From Hominenteromicrobium mulieris (GTDB taxonomy: Bacteria > Bacillota > Clostridia > Oscillospirales > Acutalibacteraceae), in assembly GCA_021029595.1 (NCBI GenBank), contig JAJJOY010000005.1, positions 1-64,000 on the forward strand: a stretch of DNA of 64,000 nucleotides. Reading direction: 5' to 3'. Under the pieces are notes generated by a model, which saw nothing but the letters and a program-made list of their open reading frames with translations, ran no database searches and was not told the DNA's origin. This document shows positions 7,879 through 16,583 of this stretch, in pieces (the first letter of the stretch is position 1; every line of letters begins with the position of its first letter). Position numbers and translations under genes: made by a program.

Positions 7879-9207
7879 TCAGTCTGCCTTATCGCCGCGC
7901 TCGCGCACGATCATGCGCACCGGCGTGCCCTCTAAGCTGAAGATCTCGCGGATGCGGTTCTCCAGATAGCGCTGGTACGAGAAGTGGAAAAGCTCTTTGG
8001 AATTTACAAAGCAAATGAACGTAGGCGGTCTGGTAGAAGCCTGCGTCATGTAGTAGATCTTCAGGCGCTTGCCCTTATCGGTCGGCGGCTGTACGCGTGC
8101 CGTTGCCTGTGCCAGAATGTCGTTCAAGGTGCCGGTCGTAATGCGCATCGCGTTGCTGGAAGCAACCTTGTGGATGAGTTCAAACAAGCGGTCAAGTCGC
8201 TGGCCGGTCTGCGCGGAGATGAAAATGATCGGCGCGTAGGACATAAAGGAAAAGTCCTTTTCAAGCTTCGTCTTATATTCCTGCATGGTTTTGTCGTCTT
8301 TTTCAACGGCGTCCCACTTGTTGACCGCAATGATGCAGCCCTTGCCCGCTTCGTGCGCGATGCCGGCAACCTTGGAGTCCTGCTCCGTAAAACCGACCGT
8401 GGCATCGATGAGGATGACGCACACGTCTGCCCTGTCCACCGCCATTTCGGCGCGCAGGTTGCTGTAATGCTCAATGGAATCCTCCACCTTGCTCTTGCGG
8501 CGCAGGCCGGCAGTATCGATGAACGTAAATACGCCGTACTTGTTTTCGATGGTGGTATCCACCGCGTCGCGCGTCGTACCCGCAATGTTGGAAACGATGC
8601 AGCGGTTTTCGCCGGAAACGCGGTTCACAAGGGAAGATTTGCCGACGTTCGGCTTGCCGATGACGGCGACCTTGATGATCTCGCCCTCGTCCTCCTCTTC
8701 CTTTTCCTCCGGCAGATGTTCGAGGACGGCATCCAACAGGTCGCCCGTACCGTGTCCGTGCACGGAAGACACCTGAATGGGGTCGCCGAGGCCGAGGTTA
8801 TAAAACTCATAAAAATCCGCCGGCGGGTCGCCCAGCGTATCGCACTTATTGACGCACACGATGACCGGCACATTGCTGCGCTGGAGCATCTGAGCGATGT
8901 TGAGGTCCGTTGCGACCATGCCGGTGCGCACATCGGTCACGAAAATGATGCAGTCCGCAGAATCAATGGCAATCTGCGCCTGCGTGCGCATCTGGGACAA
9001 AATAATATCCTTCGATTCCGGCTCGATGCCGCCCGTATCTACCAGTGAAAACTTTCTGTTTTTCCATTCACACTCGCCGAAAATGCGGTCACGCGTCACG
9101 CCCGGCGTGTCCTCCACGATGGAAAGGCGCTGCCCGATCAGCTTGTTGAACAACGTGGATTTACCGACGTTCGGTCGGCCCACGATGGCTACAATAGGTC
9201 TTGACAT
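7879..9207 (-). CDS. der: Ribosome-assembly GTPase Der (EngA)
   Basis: A 442-aa protein with two tandem GTPase domains and a KH-like C-terminal domain, required for 50S subunit maturation. First G domain: GRPNVGKST, DTPGVTRD, DTGG, NKCD. Second: GKPNVGKSS, NIAGTTRD, DTAGLRRKSKVED, NKWD. The KH-like part from about residue 350 contains IYYMTQASTRPPTF. Between the G domains is an acidic linker (LPEEKEEEDEGE). The start ATG at 9207 has AAGGAGG upstream. It sits between the DUF512 gene and plsY. Confidence 0.97.
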   Translation of the reverse strand: MSRPIVAIVGRPNVGKSTLFNKLIGQRLSIVEDTPGVTRDRIFGECEWKNRKFSLVDTGGIEPESKDIILSQMRTQAQIAIDSADCIIFVTDVRTGMVATDLNIAQMLQRSNVPVIVCVNKCDTLGDPPADFYEFYNLGLGDPIQVSSVHGHGTGDLLDAVLEHLPEEKEEEDEGEIIKVAVIGKPNVGKSSLVNRVSGENRCIVSNIAGTTRDAVDTTIENKYGVFTFIDTAGLRRKSKVEDSIEHYSNLRAEMAVDRADVCVILIDATVGFTEQDSKVAGIAHEAGKGCIIAVNKWDAVEKDDKTMQEYKTKLEKDFSFMSYAPIIFISAQTGQRLDRLFELIHKVASSNAMRITTGTLNDILAQATARVQPPTDKGKRLKIYYMTQASTRPPTFICFVNSKELFHFSYQRYLENRIREIFSLEGTPVRMIVRERGDKAD

Positions 9208-9231
9208 ACGGTTTTCCTCCTTCTTTTTTCC

Positions 9232-10542
9232 TTACTCCGCAGTGCCCAAAATGTCCTTGAGCTCGCCTGCGGCGTCTTTATGCATTCTGTAAGCCGGCAC
9301 ACCCAGCTTTTCGCTGAGCTGCTGCACGGTCATATCGTCTAAGAAAATATCTTCGTCCGCCATAAGCATGGACGGTGCAAGCAAAATTGCGTCGCCAAGG
9401 TTTTCGCGGCTCAAGCGGTTCACAAGGTCACGCCCCGTGAGCAGCCCGGTCACGTTGACCGTACCGCCAAAGAAATCGTTGTGCACAGGCACAAGGTTGA
9501 TCTCGAGCCCCGGGAATTTTTCGCGCGCAAAGTCCATCACATGCTCCATAAACGCATACACGCCTTCGCCCGTCGGGATCGTCACGCGGCGCTTTATGTC
9601 GCGCTCCGGCTCGTCTTCAACCGCCCAGGAAAATTCTTCTTCTAAGTCGCGCAGCATACCCACGCCGTTTTCAATCTGCGGGAAGTCCTCGTAGAATTCA
9701 TACGGCGGCAGCTCGCGCTTTGCAATGAGGTAGAACTCGTCGCTCGGGAACACGGTTCTCGAGCCGCGCTCTGCCTTGAATTTATCGCCCCACCGCTCCA
9801 AAATCTCGATCGCCGCGCGCGCCGTATCCTTGTTAAACGTCTCCAGCGGATACAACCCCTTGCGGTAGCGCGTCACGCCGACCGGCACGCAGGCGACGCT
9901 CTGTAAGCTCTCGCCGAGCGCGTACATTTCGGAAAGCGTAAATTCCAGCTCCTCGCCGTCATTCAGCCCCGGGCACAGCACGATCTGACAATTCAGCTTG
10001 ATGTTGTGCTCCGCCAGCTTGCGCACAAAACGCAGCGCGTCGCCCGCAAAGCGGTTGTGCATCATCTTGCAGCGCAGCGTGGGGTTCATCGTATGCACGG
10101 AAATATTAATAGGGCTGATGCGCATTTCAATGATACGGTCGATCTCACGCTCATCAATGTTCGTCAGCGTGATGTAGTTGCCGAACAAAAACGAAAGGCG
10201 GTCATCATCATCCTTAAAATAGAGCGTTTCGCGCATGCCGGGCGGCAGCTGGTCAATGAAGCAGAACACGCACTTGTTGCGGCAGGAGCGCTGCCTGTCC
10301 ATAAGATACGTTTCAAACGCAAGGCCCAGTGCGCCGTACTGCGGCTTTACGAATTTCTCTTCGCGCCGCTCGCCCTCCGCCGTTTCGTATACCACATGCA
10401 GATGGGTGTTCGTCTCGTAAAAACGGAAATCGAGAATATCCGTGATGTTATGCCCATTGATTGAAATAAGCTTATCGTGCGGCTTTATGCCGGCCCGCTC
10501 GGCAAGGCTGTTTTTATCCACGCCGAAAATTTCAACTGCCAC
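9232..10542 (-). CDS. PDZ / radical-SAM-like DUF512 protein
   Basis: A 436-aa protein with an N-terminal PDZ-like segment (VDKNSLAERAGIKPHDKLIS, residues 8-27), a radical-SAM-type cluster motif CxxxCxxC in SCRNKCVFCFIDQLP (about residue 87), and a C-terminal DUF512 region (VNVTGLLTGRDLVNRL; LLAPSMLMADEDIFLDDMTV). The family is widespread in Clostridia next to der, suggesting a housekeeping role linked to ribosome or membrane biogenesis, but no substrate is established. It is the first gene of the DUF512-der-plsY unit, 24 nt upstream of der. Confidence 0.85.
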   Translation of the reverse strand: MAVEIFGVDKNSLAERAGIKPHDKLISINGHNITDILDFRFYETNTHLHVVYETAEGERREEKFVKPQYGALGLAFETYLMDRQRSCRNKCVFCFIDQLPPGMRETLYFKDDDDRLSFLFGNYITLTNIDEREIDRIIEMRISPINISVHTMNPTLRCKMMHNRFAGDALRFVRKLAEHNIKLNCQIVLCPGLNDGEELEFTLSEMYALGESLQSVACVPVGVTRYRKGLYPLETFNKDTARAAIEILERWGDKFKAERGSRTVFPSDEFYLIAKRELPPYEFYEDFPQIENGVGMLRDLEEEFSWAVEDEPERDIKRRVTIPTGEGVYAFMEHVMDFAREKFPGLEINLVPVHNDFFGGTVNVTGLLTGRDLVNRLSRENLGDAILLAPSMLMADEDIFLDDMTVQQLSEKLGVPAYRMHKDAAGELKDILGTAE

Positions 10543-10627
10543 AGCTTTTCTCCCTTCCGTTTTGAGGTAGTATGCGCGAAATTTGCCGCTGTTTTACGGC
10601 TCGGCACCAAAAAATGCCGACAAAACA

Positions 10628-10661
10628 ATAGAGAAGGAGCACGCAAATGCCCCTTCTCTAT
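10628..10661 (-). terminator. Terminator of rpmF
   Basis: ATAGAGAAGG/CCTTCTCTAT stem followed by TGTTTTG in the minus direction. Confidence 0.75.
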
Positions 10662-10688
10662 CTGGCACAATTATTGTTTCAGGCAAAA

Positions 10689-10871
10689 TTATGCTTCCTT
10701 CTTAACAACTTCTCTGCCGTTGTAGTAACCGCAGTTACCGCAAACCCTGTGAGGTGTCTTATACTCTCCGCACTGCGGGCATTTCATAAGGGCAGGAGCG
10801 CTAAGCTTCCACACGTTAGAACGTCTCTTATTCTGTCTGGCACTGGACACTTTTCTCTTGGGTACCGCCAT
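10689..10871 (-). CDS. rpmF: 50S ribosomal protein L32
   Basis: A 60-aa small basic ribosomal protein, [19 protein letters not shown] at the start as is typical. Two CxxC pairs (KCPQCG and VCGNCG) form a zinc ribbon, so this is the zinc-dependent form. Start ATG at 10871 with AAGGAGG upstream; an in-frame start three codons earlier is not supported by the site. It follows yceD in the usual order. Confidence 0.97.
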   Translation of the reverse strand: MAVPKRKVSSARQNKRRSNVWKLSAPALMKCPQCGEYKTPHRVCGNCGYYNGREVVKKEA

Positions 10872-10916
10872 CGTCAGCACCTCCTTATATTAAACTAAAA
10901 CTTTGGTTATCTGGAA

Positions 10917-11414
10917 TTATTGTAGCAGCTGCCGCAGGGCCTCCAGACGGGGATCTGTCTGCTGCTTTGCACAGGCGCAGTCGCCTTCGTTCAGGTTTTT
11001 GCCGCAAGTGGGGCAAAGCCCTTTACAGTCTTCCTTACAAAGGAATTTCGTCGGCGTCAAAAGGATGATATCGGAATAAATCAGCTCGTCCAAATCCAGC
11101 TCATCGCCTTCAATCACGATATAATCTTCAAAATCCTCTTCATCATTCAACTTGTTCACAATCACGTGAGAAATGTTGTGACAAAGCTCTTTACGCGTCA
11201 ACGTCAAGCACCTGTTGCACGGCATCGAATACGCATAGCGCACCTCCACGTTCAGCTCCGCACTGGAAGCGAACGAACGGATGCTGCCCTTGACCTGAAC
11301 CGGCGTGACAAACGGCTTACAGCCGTCAATCTCCACCTCCGACAGATCGACCGTATAATCGATCGCCTGTGAAATATCCTCTCCCGAGAAATATTTTTTC
11401 AAATCGATAAGCAT
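10917..11414 (-). CDS. yceD: YceD/DUF177 family protein
   Basis: A 165-aa protein of the DUF177 family that precedes rpmF in most bacteria and is linked to 23S rRNA/50S biogenesis. An acidic region (NKLNDEEDFEDYIVIEGDEL, about residues 89-108) precedes a Cys cluster: CKEDCKGLCPTCGKNLNEGD then CACAK, a probable zinc site in the C-terminal 45 residues. Start ATG at 11414. Transcribed with rpmF from the promoter at 11442-11470. Confidence 0.9.
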   Translation of the reverse strand: MLIDLKKYFSGEDISQAIDYTVDLSEVEIDGCKPFVTPVQVKGSIRSFASSAELNVEVRYAYSMPCNRCLTLTRKELCHNISHVIVNKLNDEEDFEDYIVIEGDELDLDELIYSDIILLTPTKFLCKEDCKGLCPTCGKNLNEGDCACAKQQTDPRLEALRQLLQ

Positions 11415-11441
11415 AGTTTTTCCTCATACCGTACTTGATAT

Positions 11442-11470
11442 ATTATAAATACCACGCGCGGTTTTGTCAA
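11442..11470 (-). promoter_or_regulatory. Promoter of yceD-rpmF
   Basis: TTGACA (11470-11465), 17-nt spacer, TATAAT (11447-11442): near-perfect sigma-A consensus. Confidence 0.85.
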
Positions 11471-11501
11471 GAAAAATTTGAAAATTCGGCATTATGCCGC
11501 G

Positions 11502-11538
11502 AAAAAAAGTGTTCGGCGGGTCGTTTCCGCCGAAACAC
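11502..11538 (-). terminator. Terminator of the P-loop gene
   Basis: GTGTTTCGGCGG...CCGCCGAACAC stem (11509-11519/11527-11538) followed by seven T on the minus strand. Confidence 0.75.
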
Positions 11539-11610
11539 TGTTGCTTTTTTCGTTTTTGCACTGCTTTTCGTTACTGTTTCGGGCGGTGCAAAGGCTTTTT
11601 GAGGCCGAAA

Positions 11611-12024
11611 TTACTTCGCGACAAATTCCCGAACGGAAGCCGGCAGTTCCTCTGCGTCAGCAGAAATGAGCAGGCAGATGTTCACGTTGGAAGATTCGCT
11701 GAGCGTCTTGAGCTTCGCGGTGAGCGGCTCAACTTCCTCAACGCCCTTGCCGGTGATCTTCAGGGTGGAGTCAACGAAAACGTCCGTCACATCGTAGTTT
11801 GCAGCGCAGATGCCGCTGACAAAGCCTACAAGTGCGTCCAGGCCCTCAATGCCGTAAGCGTCGGAGTCAACAAGACGTGCCTTGTGGGAAATATCGTAAG
11901 TAAGCTTAAGGCCCTTTTCGATAACAACAACGTTGCCGTTGGAGTTCTGAACCGCTTCGTTTGCAAGCTCGATGAGCTTCTTGGTTTTGCCGGAGCCTTT
12001 TTTGCCGATTAAAAGAGTGATCAT
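11611..12024 (-). CDS. Small P-loop NTP-binding protein, function unknown
   Basis: A 137-aa soluble protein with a clear Walker A, LLIGKKGSGKTKKLIELAN at residues 4-22, and possible Walker B-like strands VTDVFVDSTL and VNICLLISAD. This is close to a minimal ATPase core without an added domain. The family appears in Clostridial genomes as hypothetical. Start ATG at 12024 with AGGAGG 9 nt upstream. It follows pgi by 49 nt and may be cotranscribed with it, ending at the terminator at 11502-11538. No function can be assigned beyond nucleotide binding. Confidence 0.7.
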   Translation of the reverse strand: MITLLIGKKGSGKTKKLIELANEAVQNSNGNVVVIEKGLKLTYDISHKARLVDSDAYGIEGLDALVGFVSGICAANYDVTDVFVDSTLKITGKGVEEVEPLTAKLKTLSESSNVNICLLISADAEELPASVREFVAK

Positions 12025-12073
12025 AGTGAAGTCCTCCTGTGTATTTTTTCCGCAGGTGCGGATTTACGCCTTT

Positions 12074-13414
12074 TTATTTGGAAAGTCTTGCTTCCAGTGC
12101 TTCTTTTTCGCCTTCGTAACCCGGCTTGCCGAGCAGAGCAAACATGTTCTTCTTATAGCTTTCAACGCCCGGCTGGTTGAACGGGTTCACGCCGAGGAGA
12201 TAGCCGGAGATGGCGCAAGCCTTCTCGAAGAAGTAGATGATCTGGCCGAGGGTATCCTCGGAGAAATCGGGAGCGGAGATCACAACGTTCGGCACGCCGC
12301 CGTCGTTGTGTGCCAGCACGGTGCCCTCAAACGCCTTGCGGTTAATATACGCCATGCTCTTGCCCTCGAGGAAATTGAGGCCGTCTACGTTTGCCGGGTC
12401 GTTGCCGATGACAACTTCGCGCTTCGGCTTCTCAAACAGCATCACGGTCTCAAAGAGGCTGCGTCTGCCGTCCTGAATGTACTGACCCATGGAGTGCAGG
12501 TCTGTGGAGAAGACAACGGATGCCGGGAACAGGCCCTTGCCGTCCTTGCCCTCGCTCTCGCCGTACAACTGCTTCCACCACTCGTTCATGAGCGTGTAGC
12601 ACGGCTCATAGCTGACCATCACTTCGGTCGTCTTGCCCTTATTGTAAAGAATGTTGCGAATGGCAGCATACTTGTAGCAATCGTTTTCTTCCATGTTCGG
12701 GTTGTTGTAGGCAGCCTGTGCCTTCTGTGCGCCCGCCATGAGTGCGTCGATATCCGCACCGGCCACAGCGATGGGCAGCAGACCCACAGCGGTGAGAACG
12801 GAGTAACGGCCGCCGACATCATCCGGTACAACGAAGGTCTCGTAGCCTTCTTCGTCCGCAAGGTGCTTCAACGTGCCGCGCGCCTTATCGGTCGTGCAGA
12901 AAATACGCTTCTTTGCTTCTTCCTTGCCGTACTTCTTCTCGAGGATCTCGCGGAAAACACGGAACGCGATAGCCGGCTCCGTGGTGGTGCCGGACTTGGA
13001 AATCATGTTGATGGAAATATCCTTGCCCTCGCAGATCTCAACCAGCTCCGCCAGCGCGGTGGAAGAAATACTGTTGCCGGTGAAATAGATGTCCGGCGTA
13101 TCTTTCTTCAGTGCATTGTAATGCTCGCTCTTGAGGAACTCGATCGCTGCGCGTGCACCGAGGTAGGAGCCGCCGATGCCGATGACGATAAACACATCCG
13201 TGTTCTTCTTGATGCGCTCCGCAGCCGCCTTGATGCGTGCAAATTCCTCTTTATCGTAATTGGTGGGCAGGTCCACCCAGCCGAGGAAATCATTTCCCGG
13301 ACCCTTGCCGGATGCCAGAAGCGCATGTGCACTCTCAACCTGAGAAGCCATTGCAGCGTATTCGTGCTCGCCGATAAAGCCCTTCAAGTATCCGCATTCC
13401 AATTTCAATGCCAT
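12074..13414 (-). CDS. pgi: Glucose-6-phosphate isomerase
   Basis: A 446-aa cytosolic enzyme interconverting glucose 6-phosphate and fructose 6-phosphate in glycolysis. Characteristic parts are [20 protein letters not shown] (sugar-phosphate binding), [14 protein letters not shown], the conserved [15 protein letters not shown] near the C-terminus, and an N-terminus [19 protein letters not shown] typical of the short Firmicute form. The start ATG at 13414 has AGGAGG upstream. Regulation: a perfect CcpA cre sits at the transcription start, so glucose-dependent control is likely. Confidence 0.96.
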   Translation of the reverse strand: MALKLECGYLKGFIGEHEYAAMASQVESAHALLASGKGPGNDFLGWVDLPTNYDKEEFARIKAAAERIKKNTDVFIVIGIGGSYLGARAAIEFLKSEHYNALKKDTPDIYFTGNSISSTALAELVEICEGKDISINMISKSGTTTEPAIAFRVFREILEKKYGKEEAKKRIFCTTDKARGTLKHLADEEGYETFVVPDDVGGRYSVLTAVGLLPIAVAGADIDALMAGAQKAQAAYNNPNMEENDCYKYAAIRNILYNKGKTTEVMVSYEPCYTLMNEWWKQLYGESEGKDGKGLFPASVVFSTDLHSMGQYIQDGRRSLFETVMLFEKPKREVVIGNDPANVDGLNFLEGKSMAYINRKAFEGTVLAHNDGGVPNVVISAPDFSEDTLGQIIYFFEKACAISGYLLGVNPFNQPGVESYKKNMFALLGKPGYEGEKEALEARLSK

Positions 13415-13453
13415 TTCTATTGCCTCCTATTTGCATGATGATGCTTTTGCACG

Positions 13454-13471
13454 TGTGAAACCGTTTTCACA
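13454..13471. promoter_or_regulatory. CcpA cre site in the pgi leader
   Basis: TGTGAAACCGTTTTCACA is a perfect 7-bp-arm palindrome and its core TGAAACCGTTTTCA (13456-13469) matches the cre consensus TGWAANCGNTNWCA at every defined position. It starts at or just after the predicted transcription start. Confidence 0.7.
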
Positions 13472-13476
13472 GCCCC

Positions 13477-13504
13477 ACTTTATGCAAGGTACACCACAAG
13501 TCAA
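13477..13504 (-). promoter_or_regulatory. Promoter of pgi
   Basis: TTGACT (13504-13499), 16-nt spacer, TAAAGT (13482-13477). Confidence 0.6.
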
Positions 13505-13603
13505 ATCTATGTGCTTTCATCATACAATAATTTGACGCATTTTGCAAGTGCACAACGCGGATTTCATGAAAAGTTAACGAAGGTTTTTTTTGCAAATCAG
13601 ATT

Positions 13604-14743
13604 TCACGCCGCTTCTGCTGCGAAAAAACAAGCCAAAAAATATTGCAATGCGGAAGAAAATGTGATGGCGGGCGCTTCGGTTTTCGCCGTGATTTTGAGC
13701 GACTGCACCGTGTCGCCGTTCAGCGCGACCTCCGCCGTACCGAGCACATCCCCCGGTTCTACCGGCGCAGGAACGTTTTCCGGCAAAATGAGCTTTATCC
13801 CGATCTCCGCGCCGCCCGAGGCTGTTAAAACGCCGCGTGGGGCTTCACACGCAAGCGAAACGGCGCTCACCATGCCGCCCGTAACGGGCAGCTCGGGCAG
13901 TTCCGGAAGCTCCGGTGTCGTCAGCTTCCAGTTTGCAAAGCCGTAATCGAGCAGCGAAGACGCGGCCGAAAAGCGGTCTTTCGTATTTTCCGCACCGAGC
14001 ACTACCGCAATGAGCCGCATACCGTTTCGCTCTGCCGCAGCCGAAATGCAGCTGCCCGCCGCACTTGTCGTGCCGGTTTTCAGCCCCAAAATGCCGTCAT
14101 ACGTGCGCACGAGCTTATTTGTATTCACAAGCTGCGTCTGCCCGTCACGCACATAATCAATCCAGATGAGCGTGTAATCAAATATTTTCTCGTGCTGCAT
14201 CAACGCGCGGCTCATCACCGCCACATCATAGGCGCTCGTAATGTGCCCGTCTTCGTCAAGACCGTTGCAGTTTTTAAAAACGGTGTCGTTCATGCCTAAC
14301 TCCGCCGCGCGGGCGTTCATACGCTCCACAAATGCGTCCTCGCTGCCCGCGACTGCCTCCGCCAAAACGACCGCCGCGTCGTTCGCGCTCATCACCACGC
14401 ACGCTTTAATGAGGTCGTCTACGGTCATCTGCTCGCCCTCCTTGAGCCAAATGTCCGAGCCGCCCATGCCCGCCGCGTGCGCCGAGGCCGTGAGCACATC
14501 GTCCAGATGCAGCGTGCCTGCATCGATTGCCTCAAATACGAGCAAAAGCGTCATCACCTTCGTGATGGACGCACAAGGTCGCTGCACATGGGCAGACTTT
14601 TCGTATAACACCTGACCCGTGGAGGCTTCCATCAGCACCAAAGCCTGCGCGGGGAAATCCGGCGTCTCTGCACGCGCAAGCGGACAGAACACACCGATCA
14701 GCAATACAGCAGCCAAACAGAAGCCAAGAAAATGTCTTTTCAT
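13604..14743 (-). CDS. D-alanyl-D-alanine carboxypeptidase (PBP5/DacF type)
   Basis: A 379-aa secreted serine-type peptidase S11 that trims the terminal D-Ala of peptidoglycan stem peptides. A signal peptide (MKRHFLGFCLAAVLLIGVF, cut near ARA-ET) precedes the catalytic motifs SITK (SxxK), SAND (SxN) and KTGTT. A C-terminal beta domain follows, and the extreme C-terminus is hydrophobic/amphipathic, likely the membrane anchor of this class. The start is ATG at 14743 with GGGGGTG upstream; the frame is open 15 codons earlier but that would bury the signal peptide. Confidence 0.92.
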   Translation of the reverse strand: MKRHFLGFCLAAVLLIGVFCPLARAETPDFPAQALVLMEASTGQVLYEKSAHVQRPCASITKVMTLLLVFEAIDAGTLHLDDVLTASAHAAGMGGSDIWLKEGEQMTVDDLIKACVVMSANDAAVVLAEAVAGSEDAFVERMNARAAELGMNDTVFKNCNGLDEDGHITSAYDVAVMSRALMQHEKIFDYTLIWIDYVRDGQTQLVNTNKLVRTYDGILGLKTGTTSAAGSCISAAAERNGMRLIAVVLGAENTKDRFSAASSLLDYGFANWKLTTPELPELPELPVTGGMVSAVSLACEAPRGVLTASGGAEIGIKLILPENVPAPVEPGDVLGTAEVALNGDTVQSLKITAKTEAPAITFSSALQYFLACFFAAEAA

Positions 14744-14803
14744 AAGTAAACACCCCCGCACCAAAAGATATGCGGGAGTGTCCTTCAATCATTCTATTAA
14801 ATT

Positions 14804-15565
14804 TCACCGGCGCACCGGGATGCCGTTTTCCGCAAGGTAACCCTTGAGCTCCGGTATGCCGATCTCGCGGAAGTGGAAAAGTGACGCCGCCAAAACCGCG
14901 TCCGCCTTACCCCTTGTAAACGCGTCCTTAAAATGCTCCATCTTGCCCGCACCGCCGGATGCAATGACCGGGATGCCCACGCTTTCGGAAACCGCGCGGG
15001 TCAGCTCCAGGTCATACCCGGCCTTCGTGCCGTCGCAATCCATACTCGTCAGCAGAATTTCACCCGCGCCGAGCTTCTCCGCGCGCTTTGCCCATTCTAC
15101 AGCGTCAATGTCCGTGTCCACGCGACCGCCGTTTAAATACAGCGTCCAGCCCGCACCATTCGGACGGCGCTTCGCGTCCATCGCCATCACAACGCACTGG
15201 CTGCCGAATTTATACGCCGCGTCCGCAATGAGTTGTGGATTTTTCAGCGCGGCGGAGTTTACCGAAACCTTATCCGCGCCCGCGCGCAGCAGCGCCGTGA
15301 AGTCCTCTACCGTACGGATGCCGCCGCCCACCGTAAACGGGATAAATATGCTGTTCGCCACGCGGGAAACGATATCCAGCATGATACCGCGCGCATCGGA
15401 GGACGCGGTGATGTCAAGCAAAACAAGCTCGTCCGCGCCCTGCCGGTCGTATTCGACAGCGGCCTCCACAGGGTCACCCGCATCGCGTAAATTCACGAAA
15501 TTTGTGCCCTTAACGACCCTGCCGTTTTTAAGGTCAAGGCACGGGATAATGCGTTTGGCGTACAT
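14804..15565 (-). CDS. hisF: Imidazole glycerol phosphate synthase, cyclase subunit HisF
   Basis: A 253-aa TIM-barrel subunit making IGP and AICAR from PRFAR and ammonia supplied by HisH, step 5-6 of histidine synthesis. [16 protein letters not shown] at the start holds the catalytic Asp (CLD), [18 protein letters not shown] the second catalytic Asp (DCDG); VGGGIRT and ASGGAG are phosphate-binding loops. Start ATG at 15565 overlaps the hisH stop by one base (TAATG), with AAAGGGGGG upstream. No other his genes are present in this window. Confidence 0.95.
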   Translation of the reverse strand: MYAKRIIPCLDLKNGRVVKGTNFVNLRDAGDPVEAAVEYDRQGADELVLLDITASSDARGIMLDIVSRVANSIFIPFTVGGGIRTVEDFTALLRAGADKVSVNSAALKNPQLIADAAYKFGSQCVVMAMDAKRRPNGAGWTLYLNGGRVDTDIDAVEWAKRAEKLGAGEILLTSMDCDGTKAGYDLELTRAVSESVGIPVIASGGAGKMEHFKDAFTRGKADAVLAASLFHFREIGIPELKGYLAENGIPVRR

Positions 15566-16188
15566 TACACGCCCCCCTTTCCCTGCGTCATGGCGGCGAA
15601 GTTTTCGAGCAGCTTCAGTCCCAACGCTCCGCTTTTTTCCGGGTGAAACTGACATGCCATGAGGTTATTTTTCTGCACCGCCGCATGAATTTCCACACCG
15701 TACTGCGCCGCAGCGGTCACAACATCCTCTTCGGCCTTTAAATAATACGAGTGCACAAAGTACACATACGGCTCGCCCGTAATGCTTCGGAACAACCCGC
15801 TGTCCTTTTTGATTTCAAGCGAATTCCACCCGATATGCGGAATTTTCAGCCCCGGCGCAGCAGGAATACGCAGCACCTTACCTTTTAAAAGCGACAGGCC
15901 GGAGACGCCCGGGGATTCCTCGCTGCTCTCAAACAGAATTTGCAGCCCTAAACAAATACCCAAAAACGGCTTGCCGGAGGCGACGAACGCTTTAATCGGC
16001 GCTTCCAGACTTCTCCCGCGCAGCTCGTGCATGGCGTCGCCAAACGAGCCGACGCCCGGCAGCACGGCGCCGTCGGCTTTCATGAGAACGCTCGGGTCCT
16101 GTGTGACTTCGACCTCGCAGCCGATATGCATAAGCGCTTTTTCCACGCTGCGGATATTGCCCGCGCCGTAATCTATAATTGCGATCAT
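15565..16188 (-). CDS. hisH: Imidazole glycerol phosphate synthase, glutaminase subunit HisH
   Basis: A 207-aa class I glutamine amidotransferase that hydrolyses glutamine and channels ammonia to HisF. Catalytic Cys in [14 protein letters not shown]; His-x-Glu in [10 protein letters not shown]-terminal [15 protein letters not shown] is typical. Translationally coupled to hisF. It is expressed from its own promoter with a dyad over the -10 element, so the pair forms a separate two-gene unit detached from the rest of the histidine pathway. Confidence 0.95.
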   Translation of the reverse strand: MIAIIDYGAGNIRSVEKALMHIGCEVEVTQDPSVLMKADGAVLPGVGSFGDAMHELRGRSLEAPIKAFVASGKPFLGICLGLQILFESSEESPGVSGLSLLKGKVLRIPAAPGLKIPHIGWNSLEIKKDSGLFRSITGEPYVYFVHSYYLKAEEDVVTAAAQYGVEIHAAVQKNNLMACQFHPEKSGALGLKLLENFAAMTQGKGGV

Positions 16189-16218
16189 CCCGTCGCCTCC
16201 CTATTGCTTTGATTTAAC

Positions 16219-16255
16219 GTGATAATATAGTATCACATATTGTTTTATTCGTCAA
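16219..16255 (-). promoter_or_regulatory. hisHF promoter with dyad over the -10
   Basis: TTGACG (16255-16250), 17-nt spacer, TACTAT (16232-16227). A perfect dyad GTGATA-N6-TATCAC (16219-16236) covers the -10 element and is a good candidate operator; the cognate regulator is unknown. Confidence 0.6.
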
Positions 16256-16310
16256 CAGGATTTTTTCTTCCCGCAATCAAAACAGCTTTCTTTAATTTTG
16301 GGCAAAAAGA

Positions 16311-16542
16311 AAGCACGCAGAAAAACTGGTCTGCGTGCTTCTATGCTAGCTTGTTTGGTATTTTAAAGGCGTCTTTGCGGACGCCTTTTGGGAGACCCCC
16401 TAATTGGGTCTCCCACGAGGGAACAGTCCACTGGACTGTTCCCTCTCCTGTCCTGATTTTATGGCAGGCAAAAGGATTTCGAGCTCTGCGGAGCTCGACC
16501 AAGGGTTTCACCCTTGGATTCCACAGCCTTTTGAAAAAGGCT
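16311..16542. repeat. Array of seven hairpins downstream of glpK
   Basis: Inverted repeats in series: 16311-16340 (11-bp arms), 16365-16388 (9), 16390-16414 (9), 16417-16445 (13, loop ACT), 16479-16498 (8), 16499-16517 (8) and 16525-16542 (8), all perfect. The first, read on the minus strand, is followed by TTTCTTTTTG and can end the glpK transcript. The block fills nearly all of the 395-nt gap between glpK and hisH and contains no gene. It looks like a mosaic intergenic repeat; whether it recurs elsewhere in the genome cannot be seen here. Confidence 0.8.
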
Positions 16543-16583
16543 GGCGAAAACTTTTACGTCGCTTCGCTGTGCTTGACTTTGGC

